DNA of 64,000 nucleotides from contig NZ_LMNS01000003.1 of assembly GCF_001423405.1 (NCBI RefSeq), positions 17,668 through 81,667 of the forward strand, given 5' to 3'. Below, piece by piece: positions 8,030 to 16,718 of the stretch (the first letter of the stretch is position 1; every line of letters starts with the position of its first letter). Made by a program: the position numbers and the translations under genes. Under the pieces are notes generated by a model. That model did no database searches, was not told the origin of the DNA, and was given only the letters and a program-made list of their open reading frames with translations. Source of the DNA: Methylobacterium sp. Leaf123. GTDB taxonomy: Bacteria; Pseudomonadota; Alphaproteobacteria; Rhizobiales; Beijerinckiaceae.

Positions 8030-8808
8030 GCACGCAGACCGACACGCTCTGGCAGCGGCTGGCCCGCCTCACCCCCGCCCGGATCGGTCTCGGCCGCGCC
8101 GGGGCGGGCCTGCCGACCCGCGAAGTGCTGAAGTTCGGCCTCGCCCATGCCCAGGCCCGCGATGCCGTGCATACGCCGATGGACGCCGCCGCGATCGCGG
8201 GCGCCGTCGAGGCGCTGGGCTTTCCAACCGTGACCGTGACCTCCGGTGCGGAGGATCGCGCGACCTATCTGCGCCGCCCCGATTACGGACGCCGCCTCTC
8301 GCCGGGGAGCCTCAAATCCCTCTCCGATTCCGCGGCCGAACCCGTCGATCTCGCGATCGTGGTGGCGGACGGTCTCTCGGCGCGCGCCGTCCACGAGGGC
8401 GCCGCCGCGCTGCTCGCCGCCTTCAAGTCCCATGCGGAGGCGGCCGGCTGGCGCTTGGCGCCGGTCGTGATCGCTTGCCAAGCGCGCGTCGCGCTGGGGG
8501 ACGCGGTCGGCGCGGCGCTGCGGGCCCGCGCGGTGGTGGTGGTGATCGGCGAGCGTCCCGGCCTGTCCTCGCCCGACAGCCTCGGACTCTACGTCACCTT
8601 CGATCCGAAGCCCGGACGCTCGGATGCGGAAAGAAACTGCATCTCAAACGTCCGGCCCGCCGGCCTCAGCTTCGAACTTGCCGCGTTCAAGCTGAATTGG
8701 CTCCTGACGCAGGCCTTCTCCCGCGGGCTGACGGGCGTGAACCTTAAAGACGAAAGCGATCGGTTGCTTGAGGCCGCCGCGCCTGATCCTGCCATCGGCG
8801 GGCGCTGA
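8026..8808 (+). CDS. eutC: Ethanolamine ammonia-lyase small subunit
   Basis: 260 residues forming the cobalamin-binding partner of EutB. The protein shows the family landmarks ARIGLGRAGAGLPTREVL near the N-terminus, SLKSLSDSA, the central DGLSARAVHEGAA segment and VVIGERPGLSSPDSLGLY. It ends with the conserved RNCISNVRPAGL block. The start ATG overlaps the eutB stop by four bases. It needs adenosylcobalamin, whose lower ligand is made by BluB, encoded about 50 kb away in the same window. A dispersed palindromic element follows 20 bp after the stop. No further eut genes follow; the next gene is ilvD. Confidence 0.96.
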   Translation: MSTQTDTLWQRLARLTPARIGLGRAGAGLPTREVLKFGLAHAQARDAVHTPMDAAAIAGAVEALGFPTVTVTSGAEDRATYLRRPDYGRRLSPGSLKSLSDSAAEPVDLAIVVADGLSARAVHEGAAALLAAFKSHAEAAGWRLAPVVIACQARVALGDAVGAALRARAVVVVIGERPGLSSPDSLGLYVTFDPKPGRSDAERNCISNVRPAGLSFELAAFKLNWLLTQAFSRGLTGVNLKDESDRLLEAAAPDPAIGGR

Positions 8809-8828
8809 GTGAATTCGCCGGAGCAGGG

Positions 8829-8880
8829 GTCGACGTCCCGAAAAAACGGTGCCGGCTTCCAAAAGAAAACGTGTGTCGAC
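8829..8880. repeat. Dispersed palindromic element, copy 1 (diverged)
   Basis: The core CGTCCCGAAA...GCCGGCTTCC...AAAACG is bounded by GTCGAC on both sides. It matches the family consensus (GCATCGTCCCGAAA, GTTGCCGGCTTTCGG, AGACGATGC) with several changes. It lies 20 bp after the eutC stop. The remainder of the 445-bp gap to ilvD (8881-9253) holds no gene I can support. Confidence 0.6.
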
Positions 8881-9253
8881 ATTGTCGAGGTCGTTCGCGA
8901 AGGCTGAATTGCACGCGCCGACGCAGCGGGAAATTTCGCTGAAAACAGCCCTCGTGCGGGACCGCGCGAGGGTGTGTGCGCGTTGATTTTGCGAAGTCTT
9001 TCCGAGGCCAGGGCAAGCTCGGCTGTTGCGGCCCCGACACACCGCGAAAGCAACCTGACTTTGCCTTGAGCTGTGCCTTTGAGCGCCGCAATCCCACCAT
9101 AAACCGGGACGACTTCCGGGGTCGCGGTAAATGCTGTCGCTCCAACGCCTTACCGCAGAGTTTCGAGGACGTCGAAGGACGTTTTTCCGCGCTGAACCGT
9201 AACGGGCCGCGCGGACCTCGGGGGCGTAACGGGACCGGGGCACGAGATCAGCG

Positions 9254-10984
9254 ATGGACGCGCGTCAGACCGACAAGTCGAAGCTGCCGAGCCGGCACGT
9301 GACGGAGGGGCCCGAGCGGGCGCCCCACCGCTCGTACCTCTACGCCATGGGTCTGACCACCGAGCAGATCCACCAGCCCCTGGTCGGCGTCGCCTCGTGC
9401 TGGAACGAGGCCGCGCCCTGCAACATCTCGCTGATGCGCCAGGCGCAGGCGGTGAAGAAGGGCGTCGCCGCCGCCAAGGGCACCCCGCGCGAGTTCTGCA
9501 CCATCACCGTCACCGACGGCATCGCCATGGGCCATGGCGGCATGCGCGCCTCGCTGCCGTCCCGCGAGGTCATCGCCGACTCGGTCGAGCTGACGATCCG
9601 CGGCCATTCCTACGACGCCCTCGTGGGGCTGGCCGGCTGCGACAAGTCCCTGCCCGGCATGATGATGGCCATGGTGCGCCTCAACGTGCCCTCGATCTTC
9701 ATCTATGGCGGCTCGATCCTGCCGGGCTCGTTCCGCGGTCGGCCGGTCACGGTGCAGGATCTGTTCGAGGCGGTCGGCAAAGTCGCCGTCGGCGACATGA
9801 GCCTCGACGATCTCGACGAGCTGGAGCGGGTCGCCTGCCCCTCGGCCGGCGCCTGCGGCGCGCAGTTCACTGCCAACACCATGGCCACCGTCTCCGAGGC
9901 GATCGGCCTCGCGCTGCCCTACTCGGCCGGCGCCCCCGCGCCTTACGAGATCCGCGACCAATTCTGCGCCGCCGCCGGCGAGAAGGTCATGGAGCTGATC
10001 GCCAAGAACATCCGCCCGCGCGACATCGTCACCCGCAAGGCGCTGGAGAACGCCGCCGCGACGGTGGCGGCCTCGGGCGGCTCGACCAACGCGGCGCTGC
10101 ACCTGCCGGCGATCGCGCATGAATGCGGCATCGAGTTCACCCTGTTCGACGTCGCCGAGATCTTCCGCAAGACCCCCTACATCGCCGACCTAAAGCCCGG
10201 CGGGCGCTATGTGGCCAAGGACATGTTCGAGGTCGGCGGCATCCCGCTGCTGATGAAGACGCTGCTCGACCACGGCTACCTGCACGGCGACTGCCTCACC
10301 GTCACCGGCCGCACCATCGCGGAGAACCTCGCCAAGGTCGCCTGGAACCCGGATCAGGACGTGGTGCGCCCGGCCGACAAGCCCATCACCGTCACCGGCG
10401 GCGTGGTGGGCCTTCGCGGCAACCTCGCCCCCGAGGGCGCGATCGTGAAGGTCGCCGGCATGCCGCCCGAGGCTCAGGTCTTCACCGGCCCCGCCCGCGT
10501 CTTCGACGGCGAGGAAGCCTGTTTCGAGGCGGTGCAGAACCGCACCTACAAGCCCGGCGACGTTCTGGTCATCCGGTACGAGGGCCCGAAGGGAGGCCCC
10601 GGCATGCGCGAGATGCTCTCGACCACCGCGGCCCTCTACGGCCAGGGCATGGGCGACAAGGTGGCCCTCATCACCGACGGGCGCTTCTCCGGCGCGACCC
10701 GCGGCTTCTGCGTCGGCCATGTCGGCCCCGAGGCGGCCATCGGCGGGCCGATCGGCCTGCTGCGCGACGGCGACATCATCACCCTCGACGCGATCAAGGG
10801 CACGCTGGACGTGGCGCTCTCCGACGAGGAGCTGGCCCAGCGCCGGGCCGCGTGGACGCCACGGGGCAATGCCGCGACCTCCGGCTACCTCTGGAAATAC
10901 GCGCAGTCCGTCGGACCCGCGGTGAACGGCGCCGTGACGCATCCGGGCGGCGCGGGGGAGACGAACGTCTATGCCGACATCTAG
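9254..10984 (+). CDS. ilvD: Dihydroxy-acid dehydratase
   Basis: Dehydrates 2,3-dihydroxy-isovalerate and -methylvalerate to the 2-oxo acids in valine, leucine and isoleucine synthesis. It is a cytoplasmic iron-sulfur enzyme. The 576 residues show the IlvD/Edd signatures: ASCWNEAAPC (residues 48-56), AGCDKSLPGMMMA with Cys129, CPSAGACGAQFTANTM with Cys201, and the C-terminal ITDGRFSGATRGFCVGHVGP. These cysteines ligate the cluster. It is related to, but clearly distinct from, the edd product at the right edge of the window. Its last 14 bases overlap the start of the exoR-like gene, suggesting one transcript. Confidence 0.97.
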   Translation: MDARQTDKSKLPSRHVTEGPERAPHRSYLYAMGLTTEQIHQPLVGVASCWNEAAPCNISLMRQAQAVKKGVAAAKGTPREFCTITVTDGIAMGHGGMRASLPSREVIADSVELTIRGHSYDALVGLAGCDKSLPGMMMAMVRLNVPSIFIYGGSILPGSFRGRPVTVQDLFEAVGKVAVGDMSLDDLDELERVACPSAGACGAQFTANTMATVSEAIGLALPYSAGAPAPYEIRDQFCAAAGEKVMELIAKNIRPRDIVTRKALENAAATVAASGGSTNAALHLPAIAHECGIEFTLFDVAEIFRKTPYIADLKPGGRYVAKDMFEVGGIPLLMKTLLDHGYLHGDCLTVTGRTIAENLAKVAWNPDQDVVRPADKPITVTGGVVGLRGNLAPEGAIVKVAGMPPEAQVFTGPARVFDGEEACFEAVQNRTYKPGDVLVIRYEGPKGGPGMREMLSTTAALYGQGMGDKVALITDGRFSGATRGFCVGHVGPEAAIGGPIGLLRDGDIITLDAIKGTLDVALSDEELAQRRAAWTPRGNAATSGYLWKYAQSVGPAVNGAVTHPGGAGETNVYADI

Positions 10985-11858
10985 GACTGCCCCTTTCCGG
11001 CCCTTGTGGCCGGCCGGGGCCGATCCAGGTCGGCTCCGGGCGGGGCTTCTCGCCGGCTTCCTCGGCTTTGCGCTGATGCTCACGGCCGTCGATCCCGGCA
11101 CCGCGCTCGACGCGACCGCCCGCACCCCGGTCCCCGAGAAGGGTTTTCGCTCGGGTCGCGATGCCTTGAGATCAGGCGTGCGCGACTACAACGCGGGCGA
11201 CAAGCAGGGCGCCGTGCGGGCGCTGGAATACGCCGCCGACCAGGGCCAGACCTTGGCCTTGTGGAAGCTCGGCCGCATGTACGCGGACGGCGACGGCGTG
11301 CCTCACGACGACTTGAAGGCGTTCGAGTACTTCTCGCGCATCGCAGACGACAACACCGACGATTCGCCCGACACCCCGAATTCGGGCGTGGTGGCGAGCG
11401 CCTTCAACGCGCTCGGCACCTACTTCCTCGAAGGGATCAAGGGCACCTACGTGCGCCCGAGCGCCGAGCGCGCCTACGACATGTTCAACTACGCGGCGTC
11501 GTATTTCGGCGACCCCAACGCGCAGTACAACCTGGCCCGGCTCTATCTCGACGGCACCGGCGTCGAGCAGGATCCGCGCAAGGCCGCGCGCTGGTTCAAC
11601 CTCGCCGCCGAGAAGGGCCACCGCCCGGCCCAGGCCCTGCTCGGCGACATGCTCGTCAACGGCACCGGCGTGCAGCGCCAGCCCGTGAAGGGGCTGACCT
11701 GGCTCGCCATCGCCCGCGGCGGGGCGCAGGGCGCGGCGGACACTTGGATCGTCAATCTCTACGACAAGGCCTGGGCCTCGGCCAACGAGGCCGACCGGGC
11801 GGATGCGATGGCCCAGGCGCAATCGCTGTCGACGGGCTCGACCCGCCGGCGGCGGTAA
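10971..11858 (+). CDS. ExoR-like periplasmic Sel1-repeat protein
   Basis: A 295-residue protein with an N-terminal signal-type hydrophobic stretch (residues about 22-42) followed by Sel1/TPR repeats. Repeats are visible as ALEYAADQGQTLALWKLGRM, AQYNLARLYLDGTGVEQD and AQALLGDMLVNGTGVQRQ. Order, length and the C-terminal WIVNLYDKAWASANEADRA resemble rhizobial ExoR. ExoR is the periplasmic inhibitor of the ChvG/ExoS sensor that controls exopolysaccharide, motility and acid response. The start overlaps the ilvD stop by 14 bp; a shorter start would lose the signal peptide. No ChvG/ChvI genes are in the window. Other Sel1 proteins are possible, so the ExoR role is an inference. Confidence 0.8.
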   Translation: MPTSRTAPFRPLWPAGADPGRLRAGLLAGFLGFALMLTAVDPGTALDATARTPVPEKGFRSGRDALRSGVRDYNAGDKQGAVRALEYAADQGQTLALWKLGRMYADGDGVPHDDLKAFEYFSRIADDNTDDSPDTPNSGVVASAFNALGTYFLEGIKGTYVRPSAERAYDMFNYAASYFGDPNAQYNLARLYLDGTGVEQDPRKAARWFNLAAEKGHRPAQALLGDMLVNGTGVQRQPVKGLTWLAIARGGAQGAADTWIVNLYDKAWASANEADRADAMAQAQSLSTGSTRRRR

Positions 11859-11903
11859 GCGATCCGGTCCCGTGGTGATCGGGACTGGACCGCATTGATC
11901 TGG

Positions 11904-12629
11904 TTAAGCTGGACGAGGATGGCCCGCATCCGGCGGGGGAGCTTCGATGAACGTGCTGCAGAGCACGATACATTCGTTGCAGATCGAGACCGCGGGTCCG
12001 GCGAGCAGCTTTGCGACCTGATCTTGGCTTTTCCCGCAGAACGAGCAGCGCAGGATCTGGCTAATCGCTTTCGCCTCCGTTCGCGTGATGCGCTTCGCCG
12101 GCTTTTCGAGCACCCGTGGCGGCTCTAAAACAACAGGAGTTTCCCCAGGCTCTGGTATGAACATCACGGTCAAATGCTCAATGATCTGAGTCGCCGGTCC
12201 GGTTGCTGCGAGGGAAAAAGAATACTGGCCCTTTTTTCCGGAAACTTCGAAGCGGCCGCCCGGAAAGGCGCTCAATTCCTGCGTGGTCCCGCTGCCCGCC
12301 TGTAGGAACAGGGTGTCTTCGGCGCGCGTGACGATGAGTAAGCGCCCATTGCCGGAGTCGTAGACGCCCGTGCAGCGATCCAGATCGACGTCGTTGATGT
12401 TCAGCCCGCGGTCGATCTGCCGATTCCCGAAGGATGCTCGCAAATCCCGCCAACTGCGAAAACCGTATTCGCGGGCGATGGTGTACTGAACCGTCGCCAG
12501 TTTCGCGGCCGGATCAGTGGCACGAAGCCGCCGCAACCGACCCTTTGCGTCGTTTTTCAGGTATTCGAGACTGGCGTCTTCCGGAAGTCTCGCGTGTGGG
12601 CGTGCATCCGCCGACGGTTCATCGACCAT
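11904..12629 (-). CDS. Three-module protein with ClpX-type zinc finger
   Basis: A 241-residue protein without signal peptide or membrane span. Residues 15-66 resemble the short helical motif found at the start of bacterial ankyrin-type proteins ([17 protein letters not shown], then [17 protein letters not shown]). Residues 83-155 look like the beta-barrel domain (DUF3471-like) that usually follows beta-lactamase domains ([20 protein letters not shown]...FPGGRFEV). Residues 195-224 form a four-cysteine zinc finger like the N-terminal domain of ClpX (CSFCGK, Cys195/198, then CNEC, Cys217/220). No AAA+ domain is present. The ClpX finger dimerises and binds substrates and adaptors, so a Clp-related adaptor role is conceivable but unproven. 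The gene stands alone, convergent with the exoR-like gene. Confidence 0.8.
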   Translation of the reverse strand: MVDEPSADARPHARLPEDASLEYLKNDAKGRLRRLRATDPAAKLATVQYTIAREYGFRSWRDLRASFGNRQIDRGLNINDVDLDRCTGVYDSGNGRLLIVTRAEDTLFLQAGSGTTQELSAFPGGRFEVSGKKGQYSFSLAATGPATQIIEHLTVMFIPEPGETPVVLEPPRVLEKPAKRITRTEAKAISQILRCSFCGKSQDQVAKLLAGPAVSICNECIVLCSTFIEAPPPDAGHPRPA

Positions 12630-12826
12630 AAATCGTCCCTCCTAGAGGCCCGGGATCCGCACGGTCGGGCAGGAAGTCCGATCGAATGATCGAGAGAGAC
12701 GAATGGGCTCAGCCCTTTACGCGGATCGTCGGCCTATCGTGAGGCCCCGCCGAAGCTAGGCAGCAGGCAAAACGAAGTCAACTTCCCCTTGTGCCGATCC
12801 CGGTTCATGTCGGCTGGATGGGCGGA

Positions 12827-13621
12827 TCACCCGTCGCTCAGCTCCACCGTCACCGGCACGTGGTCCGAGGGTTTTTCCAGCCCGCGCAGGTGGCGCTGCA
12901 CCGAGGCCGAGACGAGGCGGTCGGCGGCTTGCGGCGAGAGCAGCAGATGGTCGATGCGGATGCCTTGGTTCCGCGGCCAGCAGCCCGCCTGATAGTCCCA
13001 GAAGGTGTAGAGGCCGGCGCTCGGCTCGCAGGCCCGCAGGCCATCCGTAAACCCCTCCGCCAGCAGCGCTCGGAAGGCGCGGCGGGTCTCGGGCAGGAAC
13101 AGCGCGTCCTGCGTCCAGGCGGTGGGGTCGGCGGCGTCCTCGGGCTCGGGGATGACGTTGAAGTCGCCCGCCAGCACCAGCGCTTCCTCGGTGGTCATCA
13201 GCGCGCGCGCATGCGCCCGCAGGCGGGCCATGAAGGCGAGCTTGTAGCTGTATTTCGGCCCCGGCGCCGGGTTGCCGTTCGGCAGGTAGATCGAGGCGAC
13301 CCGCACCGGCGCCACGCCCTCGCCCTGCACCAGCGCCTCGATGTAGCGGGCCTGCTCGTCCTCGGCGTCGCCCGGCAGGCCGCGCAGCAACTGGGTGTAC
13401 TGGAGCGGCGCACGCACCAGTAGGGCGACGCCGTTATAGGCCTTCTGCCCCAGCGTCTCGACCGCATAGCCCGCCGCCTCGATCTCCTCGCGGGGGAAGG
13501 ACGCGTCCTGGCATTTCAGCTCCTGCAGGCAGACCACGTCGGGCTTGGCCTCGTCGAGGAAGCCCAGCAGGTGGCCGACCCGCTGCTTGATCGAATTGAC
13601 GTTCCAGGTGGTGATCCGCAT
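12827..13621 (-). CDS. xthA: Exodeoxyribonuclease III / AP endonuclease
   Basis: A 264-residue cytoplasmic base-excision-repair nuclease of the endonuclease/exonuclease/phosphatase fold. It cuts 5' of abasic sites and trims 3' ends. It begins with the typical MRITTWNVNSIKQRV. It carries the metal-binding CLQELKCQD, the NGVALLVRAP segment, LAGDFNVIPEPED and the C-terminal IRIDHLLLSPQA and KPSDHVPVTVEL, which hold the catalytic Asp/His residues. Length and order fit the ExoA/XthA family. It is transcribed toward the zinc-finger gene and stands in no obvious operon. Confidence 0.95.
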   Translation of the reverse strand: MRITTWNVNSIKQRVGHLLGFLDEAKPDVVCLQELKCQDASFPREEIEAAGYAVETLGQKAYNGVALLVRAPLQYTQLLRGLPGDAEDEQARYIEALVQGEGVAPVRVASIYLPNGNPAPGPKYSYKLAFMARLRAHARALMTTEEALVLAGDFNVIPEPEDAADPTAWTQDALFLPETRRAFRALLAEGFTDGLRACEPSAGLYTFWDYQAGCWPRNQGIRIDHLLLSPQAADRLVSASVQRHLRGLEKPSDHVPVTVELSDG

Positions 13622-13780
13622 GGGGCGTGGGGAGGCTCGGCCGGAGGGGCTCCCGTCATCAAGCCTTAACGCGGCCCTGGCAAGGCGGCCGCCGCCTGTC
13701 GGGCGCGAAGCGCACCCTGCGGCGTGGAAGCCTGAGGCCGTGGACGCGGCCGCTTACGTTTGAGGCCGAGGACGACCCCA

Positions 13781-14440
13781 ATGGACGCGTCGTGGTTTGA
13801 GTCGGTGCAGGGCTATTGCGAGCGCGGCGATGCCAGCTTCTGGGCCGAGCCGATCAATGCCCTGACGAACGGCGCCTTCCTGATCGCGGCCGGGCTCGCC
13901 GCGCGGCGCGCCCGCGGCGACGGACCCGTCCTGGCACTGGCCGCCGTGACCTTCGTGGTGGGGATCGGCTCGTTCCTGTTCCACACCCTGGCGAACCGCT
14001 GGTCGATGCTGGCCGACGTGATTCCGATCGCGGTCTTCATCTTCGGCTTCTTCGCCCTCGCCATGGCCCGCTTCTTCGGCTTCCGGCCGCTGGCGGCGAC
14101 CGCCCTCACGCTGGCCTTTGCCGCCTTCAGCTTTGGCCTGACGCCGGCTCTCGATGTCCTCACCGGCCGCTCGGTTGCAGACCTCAGCAACGGCTCGGTC
14201 GCGTATGCTCCGGCGCTCCTGGCCCTCCTCGGCGTCGGCCTCGGTCTCCTGAAACGGGCGCCCGGCACCGCCCGCTCCGTGCTCGTGACCGCCGCGATCT
14301 TTCTCGCCTCGATCACCTTCCGGACGATCGATATGGGCATCTGTGCCCACCTGCCGCTCGGCACGCATTTCCTCTGGCACGTGCTCAACGCGGTGGTGCT
14401 CTACCGCCTGCTGATCGCCGCCACCCGGTTCCGGGCCTGA
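13781..14440 (+). CDS. Ceramidase-family integral membrane hydrolase
   Basis: 219 residues with about seven hydrophobic spans, of the alkaline ceramidase (CREST) family. Conserved features are YCERGDASFWAEPINALTN at the N-terminus, SFLFHTLANRWSMLADVIPI in the middle, and RTIDMGICAHLPLGTHFLWH at the C-terminus. The His and Asp residues of these blocks coordinate the catalytic zinc in the eukaryotic enzymes. The frame opens at a TTG at 13760, but the ATG at 13781 gives the conserved N-terminus with an AG-rich site before it. The substrate in bacteria is not known; an amide-linked membrane lipid is the inference. It is followed by a multi-hairpin intergenic element. Confidence 0.85.
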   Translation: MDASWFESVQGYCERGDASFWAEPINALTNGAFLIAAGLAARRARGDGPVLALAAVTFVVGIGSFLFHTLANRWSMLADVIPIAVFIFGFFALAMARFFGFRPLAATALTLAFAAFSFGLTPALDVLTGRSVADLSNGSVAYAPALLALLGVGLGLLKRAPGTARSVLVTAAIFLASITFRTIDMGICAHLPLGTHFLWHVLNAVVLYRLLIAATRFRA

Positions 14441-14458
14441 GGCCCTCGTTCCGGGATC

Positions 14459-14555
14459 GCAAAGGGATCATCCCTTTGCCGGGGTATTGGGGCGCCGCCC
14501 CGATTGCCCTTCACCAGGGCTCTGCCCTGGACCCGCGAAAGGACTTGTCCTTTCG
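14459..14555. repeat. Four consecutive hairpins in an intergenic element
   Basis: Four short perfect inverted repeats follow one another: 14459-14479 (arms GCAAAGGGA), 14489-14501 (GGGGC), 14514-14530 (CCAGGGC) and 14536-14555 (CGAAAGGAC). They lie between the convergent ceramidase-family and prpE genes. The sequence reads like a repetitive intergenic module rather than a single terminator, since none of the hairpins has a long T-tract. Confidence 0.75.
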
Positions 14556-14566
14556 AAACCTGGGCT

Positions 14567-16498
14567 TCAGCCTCCGATCCCGCGGGCCTTCAGGCTGTCG
14601 CCGATCTCCTCCAGCGTGGCCGGGTCCTCGATCGTCGGGGGCATCGAGAACGCCTCGCCGTCGGCGATGCGCTTCATCGTGCCGCGCAGGATCTTGCCCG
14701 AGCGGGTCTTCGGCAGCCGCCCGACGGTGAGCGCCAGCTTGAAGGCGGCCACGGGGCCGATCTCCTCGCGCACCCGCGCAACGAGTTCGCGCTCGACCGT
14801 CTCCGCGTCCTTGGCGACGCCGGATTTGAGCACGACGAAGCCGCAGGGCGCCTCGCCCTTGAGCGGGTCGCGGATGCCGATCACTGCGCATTCAGCGACA
14901 TCCGGGTGCGCAGCGAGCACCGCCTCCATGCCGCCGGTGGAGAGGCGGTGGCCGGCGACGTTGATGATGTCGTCGGTCCGGCCCAGCACCGTGATATAGC
15001 CATCCGCGTCCACCACCCCCGCATCCGAGGTGTCGTAGTAGCCGGGGAAGGTGGCGAGATAGCTCTGGCGGAAGCGCGCGTCCGAGCCCCACAGGGTCGG
15101 CAGGCAGCCGGGTGGCAGGGGAAGCTTGAGGGCGATCGTGCCCATTGTGCCGGGGGGAACCGGCTTGCCGGCCTCGTCGAGCACGTGAAGGTCGTAGCCC
15201 GGCATCGGCTTGGCGGTGGAGCCGTACTTCACCGGTAGCCACTCCAGCCCGATCGGGTTGCCGGCGATCGCCCAGCCGGTCTCGGTCTGCCACCAATGGT
15301 CGATCACCGGCCGGTCCAGCGCCCGTTCGGCCCAGGCGACCGAATCCGGGTCGGCCCGCTCGCCGGCCAGGAACAGGGCGCGGAACCGCGAGAGGTCGTA
15401 GCCGGCGATCCGTTCAGCCCGCGGATCTTCCTTCTTGATCGCGCGCAGCGCCGTCGGGGCCGTGAACAAGGTCGCGGCGCCGTGCTCGGCGGCGACTCGC
15501 CAGAAGGCGCCGGCATCCGGCGTGCCGACGGGCTTGCCCTCGTAGAGCACCGTGGTGCAGCCGTGCAGCAGCGGCGCGTAGACGATGTAGGAGTGGCCCA
15601 CCACCCAGCCGATGTCGGAGGCGCAGAAATAAACCTCGCCGGGCGCGACGCCGTAAAGGTTCGTCATCGACCACGCCAGCGCGACGCAGTAGCCGCCGCT
15701 GTCGCGCACCACGCCCTTGGGCCGCCCGGTCGTGCCGGAGGTGTAGAGGATGTAGAGCGGGTCGGTCGCGGCGACCGGCACCGGCTCGGCCCGCCGCCCG
15801 GTCTTGCGCGCCCGCGCCACGGTCTCCGCCCAGTCCCGGTCGCGGCCCTCGACGAGGCCCGCTTCCGCTTGCGGGCGCTGCAGGATCAGGCAGGCGTCGG
15901 GCTTGTGGGTCGAGCGGGCGATCGCCGCATCGAGCAACGGCTTGTAGGCGACGGTGCGGGCCGGCTCGATGCCGCAGGAGGCGGCCAGGATCACCTTGGG
16001 TGCGGCATCCTCGATGCGGGCGGCGAGTTCGTTGGCGGCGAACCCGCCGAAGACCACCGAGTGGATCGCCCCGATCCGGGCGCAGGCCAGCATCCCGAAC
16101 AGGGCTTCGGGCACCATCGGCATGTAGATCACCACCCGGTCGCCCTTGGCCACGCCGAGATCCGCGAGGATGCCGGCGAGCACCGCGACTTCGTCGCGCA
16201 ACTCCGCGTAGGTGATGCGGCGCTTGGTGCCGGTGACGGGCGAATCGTGGATGATCGCGGCTTGGTCGGCCCGCCCACCCTCCGCGTGCCGATCGACGGC
16301 GTTGCGGCAGACATTGAGCCACGCGTCCGGAAACCAGCGACCGTAGACGCCCTGCTCGGCATCGAAGGCGCGGGTCGGGGCAACATCCCAATCGATCACC
16401 GCCGCGGCCTTCAGCCAGAAGCCGTTCCGGTCCGCCAGCGAGGCGGCGTGGACGGCGGCATAGGCGCCCTCGGGCGCGGACGGCGTGGCGGCGGACAT
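14567..16498 (-). CDS. prpE: Propionyl-CoA (acyl-CoA) synthetase
   Basis: A 643-residue AMP-forming acyl-CoA synthetase that activates propionate (or acetate) to its CoA thioester through an acyl-adenylate. Motifs in order are the nucleotide loop YTSGTTGRPKG, the WWQTETGW substrate-pocket stretch, YDTSDAG..YITVLGRTDDIINVAGHR (hinge) and the C-terminal RLPKTRSGKILRGTMKR. The lysine in the last motif is essential and is the usual target of reversible acetylation. The VVFGGF and GIEPARTVAYKPLL segments favour PrpE over Acs. In this lineage propionyl-CoA feeds the ethylmalonyl-CoA pathway. It stands alone; no prpBCD genes are nearby. Confidence 0.9.
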   Translation of the reverse strand: MSAATPSAPEGAYAAVHAASLADRNGFWLKAAAVIDWDVAPTRAFDAEQGVYGRWFPDAWLNVCRNAVDRHAEGGRADQAAIIHDSPVTGTKRRITYAELRDEVAVLAGILADLGVAKGDRVVIYMPMVPEALFGMLACARIGAIHSVVFGGFAANELAARIEDAAPKVILAASCGIEPARTVAYKPLLDAAIARSTHKPDACLILQRPQAEAGLVEGRDRDWAETVARARKTGRRAEPVPVAATDPLYILYTSGTTGRPKGVVRDSGGYCVALAWSMTNLYGVAPGEVYFCASDIGWVVGHSYIVYAPLLHGCTTVLYEGKPVGTPDAGAFWRVAAEHGAATLFTAPTALRAIKKEDPRAERIAGYDLSRFRALFLAGERADPDSVAWAERALDRPVIDHWWQTETGWAIAGNPIGLEWLPVKYGSTAKPMPGYDLHVLDEAGKPVPPGTMGTIALKLPLPPGCLPTLWGSDARFRQSYLATFPGYYDTSDAGVVDADGYITVLGRTDDIINVAGHRLSTGGMEAVLAAHPDVAECAVIGIRDPLKGEAPCGFVVLKSGVAKDAETVERELVARVREEIGPVAAFKLALTVGRLPKTRSGKILRGTMKRIADGEAFSMPPTIEDPATLEEIGDSLKARGIGG

Positions 16499-16718
16499 CG
16501 GCGTTTACTCGTGCGGCCTGTTGATCCGGCCTGTTCGAGGGGGATGATAGCGCGGTTTCGACCGCCGCGCCCCCAACCACGCGGTCTGGGAGACGTATGC
16601 TGCCTCAAAGCAGAACCGCCGCGCTGGTTGCCCAGGCGGCGGTCACGGTTTTGTCCGAGTCGGGAGAAGAAGTGGAGAGCCGGCAGCGCCTCCCGGGGCG
16701 AAGCCGGCCGGGGCGTCG

